64,000 nt of DNA from JAIBAJ01 sp965284645 (GCA_965284645.1 OZ260106.1:2356001-2420000), one strand, 5' to 3'; counted from the stretch's first letter, positions 44,182 to 52,981 are shown. A program made the numbers and translations. The notes: generated from the sequence alone by a model not told the origin.

Positions 44182-45123
44182 ATGGAAAATACGGATTCGA
44201 TATCCCCAACCGAGCAGGTAAAAACCGCGATTGCCCAAATGGATTTGGACATGTTGGCTAGTTTGCTGGATGATGATACTCCGTATTTTGAACTGAGTAA
44301 AAAGAACTTTCTACATAAATTGGAGGTTATATTTAAGAAATTACAATACAACGGAGATTTTGAATTTCAACCTTTTCCGGGGTATTGCGATGCCATGTCG
44401 TGTAATCGAGGTTGTGGCGGGTATGCCTTTTATGCCCCCAATTCGCATGAAAAATTTGTTGCTAGGGTTTATGAGAATGAAGATAAAAGCGTTGAATTAC
44501 AAAGTTGTTGTAAATTTTATACAGGGAAGGACTTTTTGGGTGACGCAATTGATATTTATGTAAGCGTTGGAACGGATGAAAAATTTGATTTTAAGCCAAG
44601 TGAATTTTATTTGGCCTTAGCTGAACAATGTTTGGAAGCTTTGTCTGAATTTAATGAGAAGGAGGAGCAAATTGTTGAAGCCGAAACTATTCGAATTTGG
44701 GTAGAAGCTTATGAGGATTTGAATAAGCGAACCCATAAATATGGTTTTGGCTACCATGCTTTTGAGGATTTTCAGGATTTGTTTGCCGCATTTGAGCCAC
44801 TTTATAAGTTTATAATCAATCCTGAAATTATTAACCAAGCCCTAGGTGAATACCTATTGGAAGGAATGGATGAATTGGAAGGTTCGGAGATTTTGGAAAA
44901 TTGGAGAAATAAATATAGTTCTTATTGCGCCGATTTGTGTTGGTTTGGTTATGATCCAAGAGATACAAGCCTAAGGTATATTCCATTAGGAGAGCGATAT
45001 CCGTTTATACTGCTTGACTATAAGGAATTTGCACCTTTGCACCGTTTTCTTCATTTTTATTTTGACATCAAGGGAAGTGATTTTGGGAATGAAAACAATG
45101 TTGATTCTTTTGGGCGTGAGTAG
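44182..45123 (+). CDS. Hypothetical acidic protein with Cys-rich motif
   Basis: A 313-residue, acidic, soluble protein of unknown family. A cysteine-rich patch, GYCDAMSCNRGCGGYAF (about residues 67-83), with a later SCCKF pair, could hold a metal. The C-terminal half is Tyr/Trp/Asp-rich and helical. No signal peptide. It follows element E by 79 bp and is probably co-transcribed with the next gene (30 bp gap). Confidence 0.65.
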   Translation: MENTDSISPTEQVKTAIAQMDLDMLASLLDDDTPYFELSKKNFLHKLEVIFKKLQYNGDFEFQPFPGYCDAMSCNRGCGGYAFYAPNSHEKFVARVYENEDKSVELQSCCKFYTGKDFLGDAIDIYVSVGTDEKFDFKPSEFYLALAEQCLEALSEFNEKEEQIVEAETIRIWVEAYEDLNKRTHKYGFGYHAFEDFQDLFAAFEPLYKFIINPEIINQALGEYLLEGMDELEGSEILENWRNKYSSYCADLCWFGYDPRDTSLRYIPLGERYPFILLDYKEFAPLHRFLHFYFDIKGSDFGNENNVDSFGRE

Positions 45124-45153
45124 TTCCTGTTTTTATACTTATCTTGTTTAGCC

Positions 45154-45675
45154 ATGAAAGAAAACAACTTCCCTGAACTGGGCTCAGTGATTATATTTAA
45201 GAACGCTTTTGGTAATTTAAAGGCATGGATTTGTATATCTGTTCGTACGGGAGCAAAGCCACCTTATTTTTATTTTATGTGTTTAGACTTTGAAGGTAGG
45301 GAAATTCCTTCGTTAGCGGATATTCAAGAATGTAATTTTTATGGGAGTGGAAATATGTTGAATCCTTTGGAGCCTTGGTCGGAAAGTTGCCTAACGCAGG
45401 TGTGGACGCTACATCCGGAGGTAAAGCCATGTCATGTGGGGGCTTATGGTTTGATGGTATCGAAAAAGGATTGGAAGGCCATGGCAGCCAATTTTCAGGT
45501 TATTGGCCGTTTAAATTTGTTTCCTAATTTAGAATTGCATGGAAATGGTAGCATGTTGGTAAGCACCTTTGACTTTGTTCAGCTGTTTTTTGATGGCTCT
45601 GAAAATCAGGTTTTAGCAGGCAGAGGGCAAAAGCAGTATAAGTTGGCTGCCGTTGTTTCTGTGACGAATGCTTAA
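45154..45675 (+). CDS. Hypothetical protein
   Basis: A 173-residue soluble protein without signal peptide or known motif. It contains AWICISVRTGAKPPYFYFMCLDFEG near the N-terminus and a HVGAYGLMVSKKDWKAMAANF stretch in the middle. The size and position after another orphan hypothetical gene are seen in immunity-type proteins, but nothing in the sequence proves this. Confidence 0.6.
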   Translation: MKENNFPELGSVIIFKNAFGNLKAWICISVRTGAKPPYFYFMCLDFEGREIPSLADIQECNFYGSGNMLNPLEPWSESCLTQVWTLHPEVKPCHVGAYGLMVSKKDWKAMAANFQVIGRLNLFPNLELHGNGSMLVSTFDFVQLFFDGSENQVLAGRGQKQYKLAAVVSVTNA

Positions 45676-45729
45676 TGCTTTGAGGATTAAAATTCGAATC
45701 CGAATAAGTATGGGTTGAATGCCTTCTGC

Positions 45730-47166
45730 CTATCTTTTTCCTTTTATGTTTTGCAATTCATTGCTTTTTTCTTGGGGCATTTTAAGAATTTTCTGTTGTT
45801 TGCCTTCCTTGTATACAATTTCTTTGTCTACTATCCCACGTTCGGTGTAGGTAGTCCATTTTCCATCTTTTTTCCCATCGATATAATTTCCTTCCATCCA
45901 TTTTACTCCGGTTTCGTACCAGGTTGTTGATGCACCGCTCAGGATACCTTTTTTATAGTGGTTATAGGTAACGGGTTGGCCGGTGGTGTAGTAGTTATAC
46001 CAATCCCCATCTTTTTCGCCCAAGATATATTCACCCGAAACTTTGATTTTTCCATCGGGATAAAATTCACTCCATTTGCCAACTGGTTTTCCTAATTCGT
46101 AGTTTTTTATGTATTCGGTTTTTCCGTTGGGGTGCCAATAGGTGCTGGTTCCATGAAGCATATTGTCTTTATAGCCAGCCATGTACCTGGTTTTTCCATT
46201 TTCAAAATAGCCAATCCATACACTGTCCAAAAGGCCGTTGTTGAATTTCCCTTTATCCTTTACTTGGCCATTTTCGTACCATGAAGTCCAAAGGCCAGTT
46301 TCCTTTCCGTTCAAGAAGTTACCTTCATGTTCTCTTTTGCCGTTTTCATATAGCGTTTTCCAATGACCGGTTTTTTTGTCTTCCACAAATTCTCCGGTTT
46401 TCATCACCTTCCCATTTTCATAGTAGTAGGTAAAGGAGCCGTGGGCGAGTCCATTTCTAAAATCGCCTTCGCTTTCTTTTTTACCTTTTTTATCAAAAAA
46501 CACCCAATGTCCTTCTTGTTTTCCATTCACAAAGTTTCCTTCCATATCGGGTGTTCCATCCTTGTGTTTCCATGACCAAGGTCCATCTTTTTCATCCAAT
46601 ACATAGGCGCCGCTGCTTTCGATGTCGCCGTTTTTAAAATAGGAGGTAAATTTCCCTTGGAGTTTACCTTTGATGTAGGTCATTTCCCTTTTTAGTTGTC
46701 CGGTTTCGAACCATTCTTTCCAGGGGCCATCCTTAACGCCTCCAACAATTTGTCCTTCCAATTGTTTTTGACCGCTGTGGTACCAGGTAGTGCTAAGTCC
46801 GTCGGAATAACATTGGTTGCTCCAGATATGTCCACCTTTGAACCAGTAGGTCCAACAACCGACCATTTTGCCATCTTCAAAATTTCCTTCAGCCCATTTA
46901 TCGCCCACATCGTGGAAGAAAGTCCATTTACCTTGTTCCCTGCCATTTTCATTGCGTTGCCCTTCGGCTTTGAAGTGGCCATTGCTCCATTTTTCGGGGG
47001 TATCAGACACTTTCACCCGTGTGGTATCCATGTATCGGGGAAGCTGACCTTTTTTTTCCGTTTTATCGGTATTGGATCCTGGTGCACCTGGTGTTTTTCC
47101 TGGTTTTTGGGAAAAGGCTACCAAGGCTAATGCGCTGAGGCTAATGGAGAATACAAGCTGCTTCAT
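45730..47166 (-). CDS. YwqK-like MORN-repeat exported protein
   Basis: A 478-residue protein with signal peptide (LVFSISLSALALVAFSQ) and about 15 MORN-like repeats of roughly 23 residues, e.g. DGPWKEWFETGQLKREMTYI and TGLWTSWYENGQVKDKGKFN. Such proteins are often labelled toxin-antitoxin YwqK antitoxins; the secreted, long repeat form in Bacteroidota has no proven role. Its -7 box TAATTTTG ends four bases before the ATG. Confidence 0.85.
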   Translation of the reverse strand: MKQLVFSISLSALALVAFSQKPGKTPGAPGSNTDKTEKKGQLPRYMDTTRVKVSDTPEKWSNGHFKAEGQRNENGREQGKWTFFHDVGDKWAEGNFEDGKMVGCWTYWFKGGHIWSNQCYSDGLSTTWYHSGQKQLEGQIVGGVKDGPWKEWFETGQLKREMTYIKGKLQGKFTSYFKNGDIESSGAYVLDEKDGPWSWKHKDGTPDMEGNFVNGKQEGHWVFFDKKGKKESEGDFRNGLAHGSFTYYYENGKVMKTGEFVEDKKTGHWKTLYENGKREHEGNFLNGKETGLWTSWYENGQVKDKGKFNNGLLDSVWIGYFENGKTRYMAGYKDNMLHGTSTYWHPNGKTEYIKNYELGKPVGKWSEFYPDGKIKVSGEYILGEKDGDWYNYYTTGQPVTYNHYKKGILSGASTTWYETGVKWMEGNYIDGKKDGKWTTYTERGIVDKEIVYKEGKQQKILKMPQEKSNELQNIKGKR

Positions 47167-47170
47167 GCTA

Positions 47171-47178
47171 CAAAATTA
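47171..47178 (-). promoter_or_regulatory. -7 box TAATTTTG abutting the YwqK-like gene
   Basis: Minus-strand TAnnTTTG separated from the ATG at 47166 by four bases (TAGC). It predicts a leaderless transcript. Confidence 0.5.
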
Positions 47179-47252
47179 CCATGGTACTTACCAAGGCTAG
47201 TTGTAGTTTAACAAAGTTTCAAACAGGTGATGTTCGATATGTTGGTGGCGAA

Positions 47253-47260
47253 TACCTTTG
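47253..47260 (+). promoter_or_regulatory. -7 box TACCTTTG of aroE
   Basis: An exact TAnnTTTG 14 bp before the ATG at 47275. It lies inside the longer open frame beginning at 47227 and therefore supports 47275 as the real start. Confidence 0.55.
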
Positions 47261-47274
47261 TAGAAATGGAGGCG

Positions 47275-47997
47275 ATGCATTTTGGTTTAATTGGTTATCC
47301 TTTAGGACATTCTTTTTCAGCAGGCTATTTTTCAAAAAAGTTTGCCGACATAGGGATAGAGGCTACTTACCAGAATTTCCCTTTAAAAGATGAACAGGAG
47401 TTGGTTGCATTTTTTGCTCATTTTCCTCAGTTGAACGGCATCAATGTAACCGTACCTTGGAAGGAAAAGGTGCTTCCATTTTGTCATGTTTTAAGTCAGG
47501 AGGCGGCCGCCATTGGCGCGGTGAACTGCATCAAAAAAAGAGCGGATGGAAAGCTAGAAGGGCATAATACCGATTGGATAGGTTTTAAAACCAGTTTGTT
47601 AGGCTTTTTAAATGGGGCAAGAATTGAGAGGGCTTTGGTTTTAGGAACAGGAGGCTCGTCAAAAGCTGTGCGATATGCCTTAGAACAAATGGGAATTGAG
47701 GTAAATTTTGTTTCTCTTTCGGGCAAAGGCTTAAAGTATGAAGATCTTTCAGGACGATTGCATGAATATCGGTTGGTTGTTCAAACCACTCCATTAGGTA
47801 TGTTTCCCTTATTGGATGACTTTCCTGCGCTACCTTATGAAGAAATAGGTTCAACTCATTTTTGTTTTGATTTAATTTACAATCCAGCTTTGACCAAATT
47901 TTTAAAAAAGGTTCAAGATCAAGGTGCCCAGGTTAAGAATGGGGAAGAGATGTTAATTGTTCAAGCGGAAGAAAGTTGGAAAATCTGGAAATCATAG
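47275..47997 (+). CDS. aroE: Shikimate dehydrogenase
   Basis: Reduces 3-dehydroshikimate with NADPH in the shikimate pathway. Signatures: FGLIGYPLGHSFS (substrate loop), NGINVTVPWKEKV with the catalytic Lys, GHNTDWIGF with the Asn/Asp pair and the nucleotide loop GTGGSSKAV. At 240 residues it is slightly short for AroE (about 270). The start at 47275 follows a promoter box; the frame otherwise extends upstream to 47227. The gene ends at a strong terminator. Confidence 0.95.
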   Translation: MHFGLIGYPLGHSFSAGYFSKKFADIGIEATYQNFPLKDEQELVAFFAHFPQLNGINVTVPWKEKVLPFCHVLSQEAAAIGAVNCIKKRADGKLEGHNTDWIGFKTSLLGFLNGARIERALVLGTGGSSKAVRYALEQMGIEVNFVSLSGKGLKYEDLSGRLHEYRLVVQTTPLGMFPLLDDFPALPYEEIGSTHFCFDLIYNPALTKFLKKVQDQGAQVKNGEEMLIVQAEESWKIWKS

Positions 47998-48013
47998 TTT
48001 GCTAGAGAAAAAA

Positions 48014-48050
48014 AAACTCCGAAAGGCTTTAGCAAGGCCGATCGGAGTTT
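48014..48050. terminator. Bidirectional hairpin terminator
   Basis: AAACTCCGA (48014-48022) pairs perfectly with TCGGAGTTT (48042-48050), with a second inner pairing GGC/GCC. It is preceded by an A-run (a T-run for the minus strand). It separates aroE from the convergent DUF3078 gene. Confidence 0.75.
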
Positions 48051-48068
48051 GAATTAGAATAGCAGAGA

Positions 48069-49037
48069 TTATTTTTTCGTAATTCCTTCAATGCGATAGG
48101 AAAGTCCAATTCCGAAAACTTCTTTGAATTGTGTTTTAGGACCTGACCCTACTTCAGTTTTCACACCATTGATTTTTTTAATGGTTGGAAGGTTAATGTC
48201 GTGGTCATAGATTAGGTTAGTCATCAAGGACGTTGTCAAGAATTTATTGATTTTCATACTAATCAATACATCCCAGTTGATATCAATATTCCCGCGGTTG
48301 GCAGCTACTTTATCCGTGTAATTGTTAAAGAGTTGGAGACCTGTTTTGAAGGTTACATTCTTCATGATTTCCATTTGAAATTTGGCATTTAGGGAGGCTC
48401 CGAATTCTGCACGGATTTGTTTTCCGGGACTAATAATATTTCCATTGGCATCGAGTTCCGCTGCTTTTACACCGAATGCTCCGGCATCAGCCAGGGTTTG
48501 GTCTAAAACGAAGGTGAATTTACCGGAGGCAGGGGAAAGGAAAAAACTGAATACGTCACCTTCTTTATAGTTGAAACCCAAGGCCGCAGTTGCATAACCG
48601 GGAGCCATAAATCTGGACGTTATCACACTGTCGTTAGGGAAATTAAAACCATTGGCAAATTGGGTACGGAAGTTCAAGTTAGCACTGTAGAAAAACTTTC
48701 CTTTTGCTTGATGTCCGAAGTTGGTATTGAATTCGATTCGGTCATCATTTTTTTGCAATCTGCTACCTTCACCTTTTAAGAAACCATAGGCCAAATCGAG
48801 GTTACAGTCCCAGGTTGTTTTATTCTTTTTATATTTGGAGAAAAGGCTTAACAATCCAGAAAGGGAAAGAGAAGATTGACCACCTGCTGCCCAATTGGTA
48901 AGTGAAACCTGATTAAAGGTAACGGCTCCGAAACCGCCATATTTCCAGATGGTATCTTGAGGTGCTTTGGTAGAATCTTGGGAGAAAGCTTGAAAGGAGA
49001 AAGCGGAGAGTATTAAAAGAATTAAAGTCTTTTTCAT
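48069..49037 (-). CDS. DUF3078 outer-membrane barrel protein
   Basis: A 322-residue exported protein with signal peptide (LILLILSAFSFQAFSQ) and the DUF3078 hallmark WKYGGFGAVTFNQVSLTNWAAGGQSS, then amphipathic strands (WDCNLDLAYGFLKG; ANLNFRTQFANGF). The family is restricted to Bacteroidota and resembles outer-membrane beta barrels. The function is unknown. It lies 15 bp downstream of mscL on the same strand. Confidence 0.9.
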   Translation of the reverse strand: MKKTLILLILSAFSFQAFSQDSTKAPQDTIWKYGGFGAVTFNQVSLTNWAAGGQSSLSLSGLLSLFSKYKKNKTTWDCNLDLAYGFLKGEGSRLQKNDDRIEFNTNFGHQAKGKFFYSANLNFRTQFANGFNFPNDSVITSRFMAPGYATAALGFNYKEGDVFSFFLSPASGKFTFVLDQTLADAGAFGVKAAELDANGNIISPGKQIRAEFGASLNAKFQMEIMKNVTFKTGLQLFNNYTDKVAANRGNIDINWDVLISMKINKFLTTSLMTNLIYDHDINLPTIKKINGVKTEVGSGPKTQFKEVFGIGLSYRIEGITKK

Positions 49038-49052
49038 GAAAACATTGGAAGC

Positions 49053-49526
49053 TTAGGCGTTATTTTTTTTAAGTAAATCCCTAATCTCGGCAAGTAACAC
49101 TTCTGATGCAGGCGGTGGGGGAGGGGTTGCTGGTGTGTTTTGAGCTTCTTTTGCTTCTTTTTCTTCACCTGCTTTTTTGGCTGCATTAAGGCCTTTGATC
49201 ATTAAAAAGATAATGAAGGCTAGGATAGTGAAATTTAATACGATGGTTAAAAAGTTACCCCATGCCAAAACTGGACCAAGTTTTTTAGCTTCTTCCAAGG
49301 CTAAGGTTGGATTTAGTTCTAAGGCTTGAGATACTTTTTCGCTTAAAGGGAAATAGTAATTTGAAAATCCTTTGCTTCCGATAAGCAAACCAATAGGTGG
49401 CATAATGATATCATTTACCATGGAATCGACAATTTTGCCAAAGGCGCCGCCGATAATTACACCGACAGCGAGGTCAATGACATTGCCTTTCATGGCAAAT
49501 TCTTTAAATTCTTTTACAAAGCTCAT
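49053..49526 (-). CDS. mscL: Large-conductance mechanosensitive channel
   Basis: A 157-residue MscL: KEFAMKGNVIDLAVGVIIGGAFGKIVDSMVNDIIMPPIG (N-terminal helix and TM1), a periplasmic loop, TM2 (LTIVLNFTILAFIIFLMI) and the cytoplasmic bundle helix EVLLAEIRDLLKK. A Pro-rich linker (TPATPPPPPASE) precedes this last helix. It releases osmolytes on hypo-osmotic shock. The -7 box TACATTTG lies 21 bp before the start. Confidence 0.96.
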   Translation of the reverse strand: MSFVKEFKEFAMKGNVIDLAVGVIIGGAFGKIVDSMVNDIIMPPIGLLIGSKGFSNYYFPLSEKVSQALELNPTLALEEAKKLGPVLAWGNFLTIVLNFTILAFIIFLMIKGLNAAKKAGEEKEAKEAQNTPATPPPPPASEVLLAEIRDLLKKNNA

Positions 49527-49546
49527 ATGATTAAATTTTGGGTGGA

Positions 49547-49554
49547 CAAATGTA
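49547..49554 (-). promoter_or_regulatory. -7 box TACATTTG of mscL
   Basis: An exact TAnnTTTG on the minus strand, 21 bp before the mscL ATG at 49526. Confidence 0.5.
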
Positions 49555-49640
49555 AAAGTCTTATGAATGCCCTGTTTCTATCTATAAAATAGATTTCAAC
49601 AGGGGTTTAAAACTTAAATAGCTACATTCGCAACAATGGT

Positions 49641-49648
49641 TATTTTTG
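49641..49648 (+). promoter_or_regulatory. -7 box TATTTTTG
   Basis: An exact TAnnTTTG 25 bp before the ATG at 49673 of the small membrane protein gene. Confidence 0.45.
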
Positions 49649-49672
49649 CGATTATCTTTAATAGGATAGCAA

Positions 49673-49942
49673 ATGTTGGATAAGATTTCTAAGTTTTTAT
49701 TTATTTTTTCTGGCGGGGTTATGTTTATGCTCTTGGGGGCCACTGCCTTGGTTTATCAGGATGATATCAAAAAAATATTTGGACAAAAGGAGGATAGTGA
49801 AGTACAAGAAAAAGTAGAGGTACTTCAAACCGTAGAAAGTGAAGGGTCTAAAGTAAAGGGGGATGATTTTTTTTCAGAAGAAGAGCTTAAAGCATTAGCC
49901 AAAGACACTTCAACTATTAAAATAAAGATTGAAAAAAAATAG
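49673..49942 (+). CDS. Small single-pass membrane protein
   Basis: An 89-residue protein: a basic N-terminus, one membrane helix (about residues 8-27, FIFSGGVMFMLLGATALVY), then a strongly charged, Lys/Glu-rich tail. No family is recognised. It has its own promoter box and lies between mscL and a convergent T9SS-like gene. Confidence 0.65.
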   Translation: MLDKISKFLFIFSGGVMFMLLGATALVYQDDIKKIFGQKEDSEVQEKVEVLQTVESEGSKVKGDDFFSEEELKALAKDTSTIKIKIEKK

Positions 49943-49954
49943 GCTTGGGCTCAC

Positions 49955-50818
49955 TTATTCGGTCCAGAATTTCTTCCTCCAAATTACCTCATTGTTCTTT
50001 TGAATGCTAACTGCATTGATTCCATTTATTAAGGAAAGTTGAACCTTTTCATTTGGTCTTATTTCTGTTGCGGTTCCTACCGAACGTCCTAGTAAATCGG
50101 ATACTATTGCTTTCCAGACCGAATTGGAGGTGTTTTGTATCAATAACTTATTGTTTTCTTGTAAAAATGGAATGGACCCTAGTTTGCTTTCAGGAGTATT
50201 GGTCAATAAACCGCAAGGGTCTGGAGGGCCTGTTGGTTGCGTGAAAACTATTTCTCCATTTTCTTTAAAGCAGCCCAGTATGTGAATGTTGTCGGGGATA
50301 TTCGGTAAACCTGCGTACGAAAGACCTTTTGTGGAGCCAATTCCTTGAATCCAAACATCTTGTTGTCCGCCGTAGTTGGGGCTTATTGAGGTAAAATAAT
50401 AGGTCATTCTTTGAATTCCTCCATAGGAAACCGAATTTGTTGAATCGAGTATCCAATCGAATGTTTGCGCATACAGATATTCACAGGCTTCGCAAAGGAA
50501 GGTATCGCCAATGTTTAAATTGAAGTCGTAGAGTAAGAACTCGTTAGGTCCGCCGTTTACTTGGATAAACACCTTATGATCAGGTGTTTCGCGTAAGGCA
50601 AACCAATTGGAAACAATTGGATCATTTGGGTAAAAATTCTTATAGGTTTGTCCACCAAGAACAGTGTCTGTTCCAGGTATTTGTGCTTGGTACATTGGTC
50701 CGATTAATCCAAAAAGTCCTTGTAGCCAAGCTCCATTTTGTAGAGGAAGAGGTGCATAACCTTGGGAAAATAGTGGGGAAGAGCAAAGAAGGAGAAGGAA
50801 GGAGAAGAGAAGTTTCAT
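49955..50818 (-). CDS. Secreted protein with degenerate T9SS-type C-terminus
   Basis: A 287-residue protein. The ATG at 50818 gives the signal peptide KLLFSFLLLLCSSPLFSQ; the frame continues to 50929, but that extension has no such signal. The C-terminal part (NTSNSVWKAIVSDLLGRSVG ... GINAVSIQKNNEVIWRKKF) looks like the end of a type A sorting domain without the usual FPNP start. No catalytic motif is recognised. Confidence 0.7.
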   Translation of the reverse strand: MKLLFSFLLLLCSSPLFSQGYAPLPLQNGAWLQGLFGLIGPMYQAQIPGTDTVLGGQTYKNFYPNDPIVSNWFALRETPDHKVFIQVNGGPNEFLLYDFNLNIGDTFLCEACEYLYAQTFDWILDSTNSVSYGGIQRMTYYFTSISPNYGGQQDVWIQGIGSTKGLSYAGLPNIPDNIHILGCFKENGEIVFTQPTGPPDPCGLLTNTPESKLGSIPFLQENNKLLIQNTSNSVWKAIVSDLLGRSVGTATEIRPNEKVQLSLINGINAVSIQKNNEVIWRKKFWTE

Positions 50819-50936
50819 GCTGCTATAATAAGCAAATTGTAGCGTAAGTAGAAAGCGATAAAAAAACTGTTCGGAAATGGATAAAGAAGAGAATCGAAAT
50901 AAATGGAAGACAAGATTTTGAAATTTCATTTTACGC

Positions 50937-50970
50937 TTTGTTTTTTCAATTTATTTTTTTCCTACCTTTG
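50937..50970 (+). promoter_or_regulatory. Promoter TTTG-N22-TACCTTTG of the rpsF operon
   Basis: TTTG at 50937-50940 and TACCTTTG at 50963-50970 are spaced by 22 bp, the classic Bacteroidota arrangement. The leader before rpsF is about 28 nt. Confidence 0.75.
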
Positions 50971-51003
50971 CAGCCCTTTTTAAAAATTAATTAATAACAC
51001 AAA

Positions 51004-51354
51004 ATGAACCATTACGAGACCGTTTTCATTTTAACTCCCGTTTTGTCTGAAGATCAGATGAAGGAAGCGGTAAGCAAGTTCGAGAAGTTCTTAAAGGAGA
51101 ACAAGGCGAAAATTGTTCACCAGGAGAACTGGGGATTACGCAAATTGGCGTATCCTATCCAAAAGAAATCCACTGGTTTTTACCACTTGATTCAATTCGA
51201 GGGTGAGCCGACGTTGATTAACGATTTGGAAGTTGCTTACAAACGCGACGAGCGCATCATTCGCTTTTTAACTGTACGCTTAGATAAATATGCGTATGAA
51301 TACAGCGACAGACGCCGCAACAAGGCTAAAAACAAAGAAACTGCTAACGCTTAA
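51004..51354 (+). CDS. rpsF: 30S ribosomal protein S6
   Basis: A 116-residue S6: MNHYETVFILTPVLSEDQ, the ENWGLRKLAYPIQKKSTGFYHLIQFEG core and the C-terminal ERIIRFLTVRLDKYAYEY. It binds the central domain of 16S rRNA together with S18, whose gene follows after 12 bp. Length is normal. Confidence 0.97.
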   Translation: MNHYETVFILTPVLSEDQMKEAVSKFEKFLKENKAKIVHQENWGLRKLAYPIQKKSTGFYHLIQFEGEPTLINDLEVAYKRDERIIRFLTVRLDKYAYEYSDRRRNKAKNKETANA

Positions 51355-51366
51355 TCCTTAAACATC

Positions 51367-51627
51367 ATGGCTGAAGAAATTCGTTATCTCACTCCAATGA
51401 ATGTGGAGAGCAAAAAGAAAAAATACTGCCGTTTCAAAAAGGCTGGTATTAAATACATCGATTATAAAGACAGTAGCTTTTTATTGAAGTTCGTAAACGA
51501 GCAAGGAAAATTACTTCCTCGTCGTTTGACTGGTACTTCATTGAAATACCAACGTAAAGTTGCTCAAGCTGTTAAACGTGCACGTCACTTGGCCTTAATG
51601 CCATACGTTGCTGACCAATTAAAATAG
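51367..51627 (+). CDS. rpsR: 30S ribosomal protein S18
   Basis: An 86-residue S18 with CRFKKAGIKYIDYKDSSFL, the basic RRLTGTSLKYQRKVAQAVKRARHLALMP signature and a short tail. It is the S6 partner in the 30S platform; order S6-S18-L9 is typical. The L9 gene starts 13 bp downstream after an AGGAGG-like stretch (TAGGAGG), one of the few Shine-Dalgarno-like sites in the window. Confidence 0.97.
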   Translation: MAEEIRYLTPMNVESKKKKYCRFKKAGIKYIDYKDSSFLLKFVNEQGKLLPRRLTGTSLKYQRKVAQAVKRARHLALMPYVADQLK

Positions 51628-51640
51628 GAGGCCCGAACAA

Positions 51641-52093
51641 ATGGAATTAATTCTAAAACAAGACGTAAAAAACCTCGGTTACAAAGACGATATCGTTAAA
51701 GTAAAAAATGGTTATGGATTGAATTACCTTATCCCACAAGGTTTTGCAACTTTAGCTACCGAGTCTGCCAAAAAAGTACATGCTGAAACCGTTAAACAAC
51801 GTGCGTTCAAAGTGGAAAAAATCCGTAAAGATGCGGTTGCATTGGCTGAAAAATTAAAAGGTGCTTCTTTGAAAATCGGAACAAAAGCCGGTGATTCAGG
51901 AAAAATCTTTGGATCGATTAATACTATCCAAATAGCTGAAGCAATTAAGTCTCAGTATGGATATGATGTTGATCGTAAGAATATTGATATTCTTTCTGAA
52001 GATAGCATCAAAATGTTGGGTTCCTACAAAGCCAATATCCGTTTACACAAAGATGTAGCAGCGGAAGTGGATTTTGAAGTAGTAGCCGAATAA
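51641..52093 (+). CDS. rplI: 50S ribosomal protein L9
   Basis: A 150-residue L9 with the N-terminal signature LILKQDVKNLGYKDDIVKVKNGYGLNYLIPQG, central helix and C-terminal domain (GSINTIQIAEAIKSQYGYDVD). It is the last gene of the rpsF-rpsR-rplI operon and is followed by an intrinsic terminator. Confidence 0.97.
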   Translation: MELILKQDVKNLGYKDDIVKVKNGYGLNYLIPQGFATLATESAKKVHAETVKQRAFKVEKIRKDAVALAEKLKGASLKIGTKAGDSGKIFGSINTIQIAEAIKSQYGYDVDRKNIDILSEDSIKMLGSYKANIRLHKDVAAEVDFEVVAE

Positions 52094-52116
52094 TCGATTT
52101 GACTCACGAACCAATT

Positions 52117-52147
52117 AAAGCTGATCCAATCGGGTCAGCTTTTTTTG
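52117..52147 (+). terminator. Intrinsic terminator after rplI
   Basis: AAAGCTGA-TCCAATCGGG-TCAGCTTT forms an 8-bp stem, continued by an unbroken run of T (about 52140-52146). It is a textbook rho-independent terminator on the + strand. Confidence 0.85.
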
Positions 52148-52150
52148 CAC

Positions 52151-52981
52151 CTATTGGTTTTCCTTTTTCATTTCTTCTTGAACCCATTGACAAACTTTTA
52201 CTAGTTGTCCTTTTTCATGGAAATTAACACCAATAAAGTTAGGCCATCTTCCGAGTTTTTCCTTACAAAGAAGGATTCGTTGCTTTAAGAAGGTATATTC
52301 GTTGAATTGCTTGGCATCTTGTTTTCGAGGAACTAATCGATCTATCCAATGGTTGACCATAAACAAGGGGTTTGATGGCTTTCCTCTTCCAAGTGTATTT
52401 GGCAAGGCTTGATGGGGTTTAATTTGCCAAGGCGTGTCAAAAATATGTCGCCAAGCACCATAAATTGGAAGTTCCGAATCTGGCTCGTTGCTTTCGACAA
52501 AGGCAATAATCCGTTGGTTTTTGGAAGCTAGTTCCTGAAGGGTAGGTAGGCTTTTGTTCCATTCAATGGATGCCAACATATTGTCCATTTGTATTTTGGA
52601 AAATTCGTCCAAAAGTCTTTCCCTGGAAATAGCATTTTGAAAGATAATGGCAATGACTTCGTTTGGATGCCCAATAAGCCATGTTTTTATGTCCGTCAAA
52701 ATAATGCTTAGTTTTTGTTTTCCGAGAATTGGAAAAGAGTGGTAGAGGTAGATTTCGTTCTTGCGTTCATATACATCCAGCATAAATCCTCGAATGCTGT
52801 CATTCAATTGTTGGGTAATTGGATAGGTATGATTGGGAAAAATGAAATGTTTTTTACCTTTGGCTACATTAAAACTGTTGTGAGTAGTTGGAAAGCACAC
52901 CATGTTCAAGGGCTGTGCTTGTAAATTGATCATCCAAATAGGAATGGATAAAAACCAAATGAGTAAAGCAGGGTATTTCAA
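52151..52981 (-). CDS. PI-PLC X-domain-like phosphodiesterase, exported
   Basis: A 276-residue protein with signal peptide (PALLIWFLSIPIWMINLQAQ) and a PLC-like (TIM-barrel) domain: CFPTTHNSFN holds the first catalytic His, GFMLDVYERKNEIYLYHS the metal-binding Asp region and second His, and FMVNHWIDRLVP a later conserved stretch. It should hydrolyse phosphodiester headgroups outside the cell membrane. The start is TTG at 52981, needed for the signal peptide; the first ATG (52933) would remove it. The TTG start makes it overlap the divergent DUF2079 gene head-to-head. Confidence 0.8.
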   Translation of the reverse strand: MKYPALLIWFLSIPIWMINLQAQPLNMVCFPTTHNSFNVAKGKKHFIFPNHTYPITQQLNDSIRGFMLDVYERKNEIYLYHSFPILGKQKLSIILTDIKTWLIGHPNEVIAIIFQNAISRERLLDEFSKIQMDNMLASIEWNKSLPTLQELASKNQRIIAFVESNEPDSELPIYGAWRHIFDTPWQIKPHQALPNTLGRGKPSNPLFMVNHWIDRLVPRKQDAKQFNEYTFLKQRILLCKEKLGRWPNFIGVNFHEKGQLVKVCQWVQEEMKKENQ

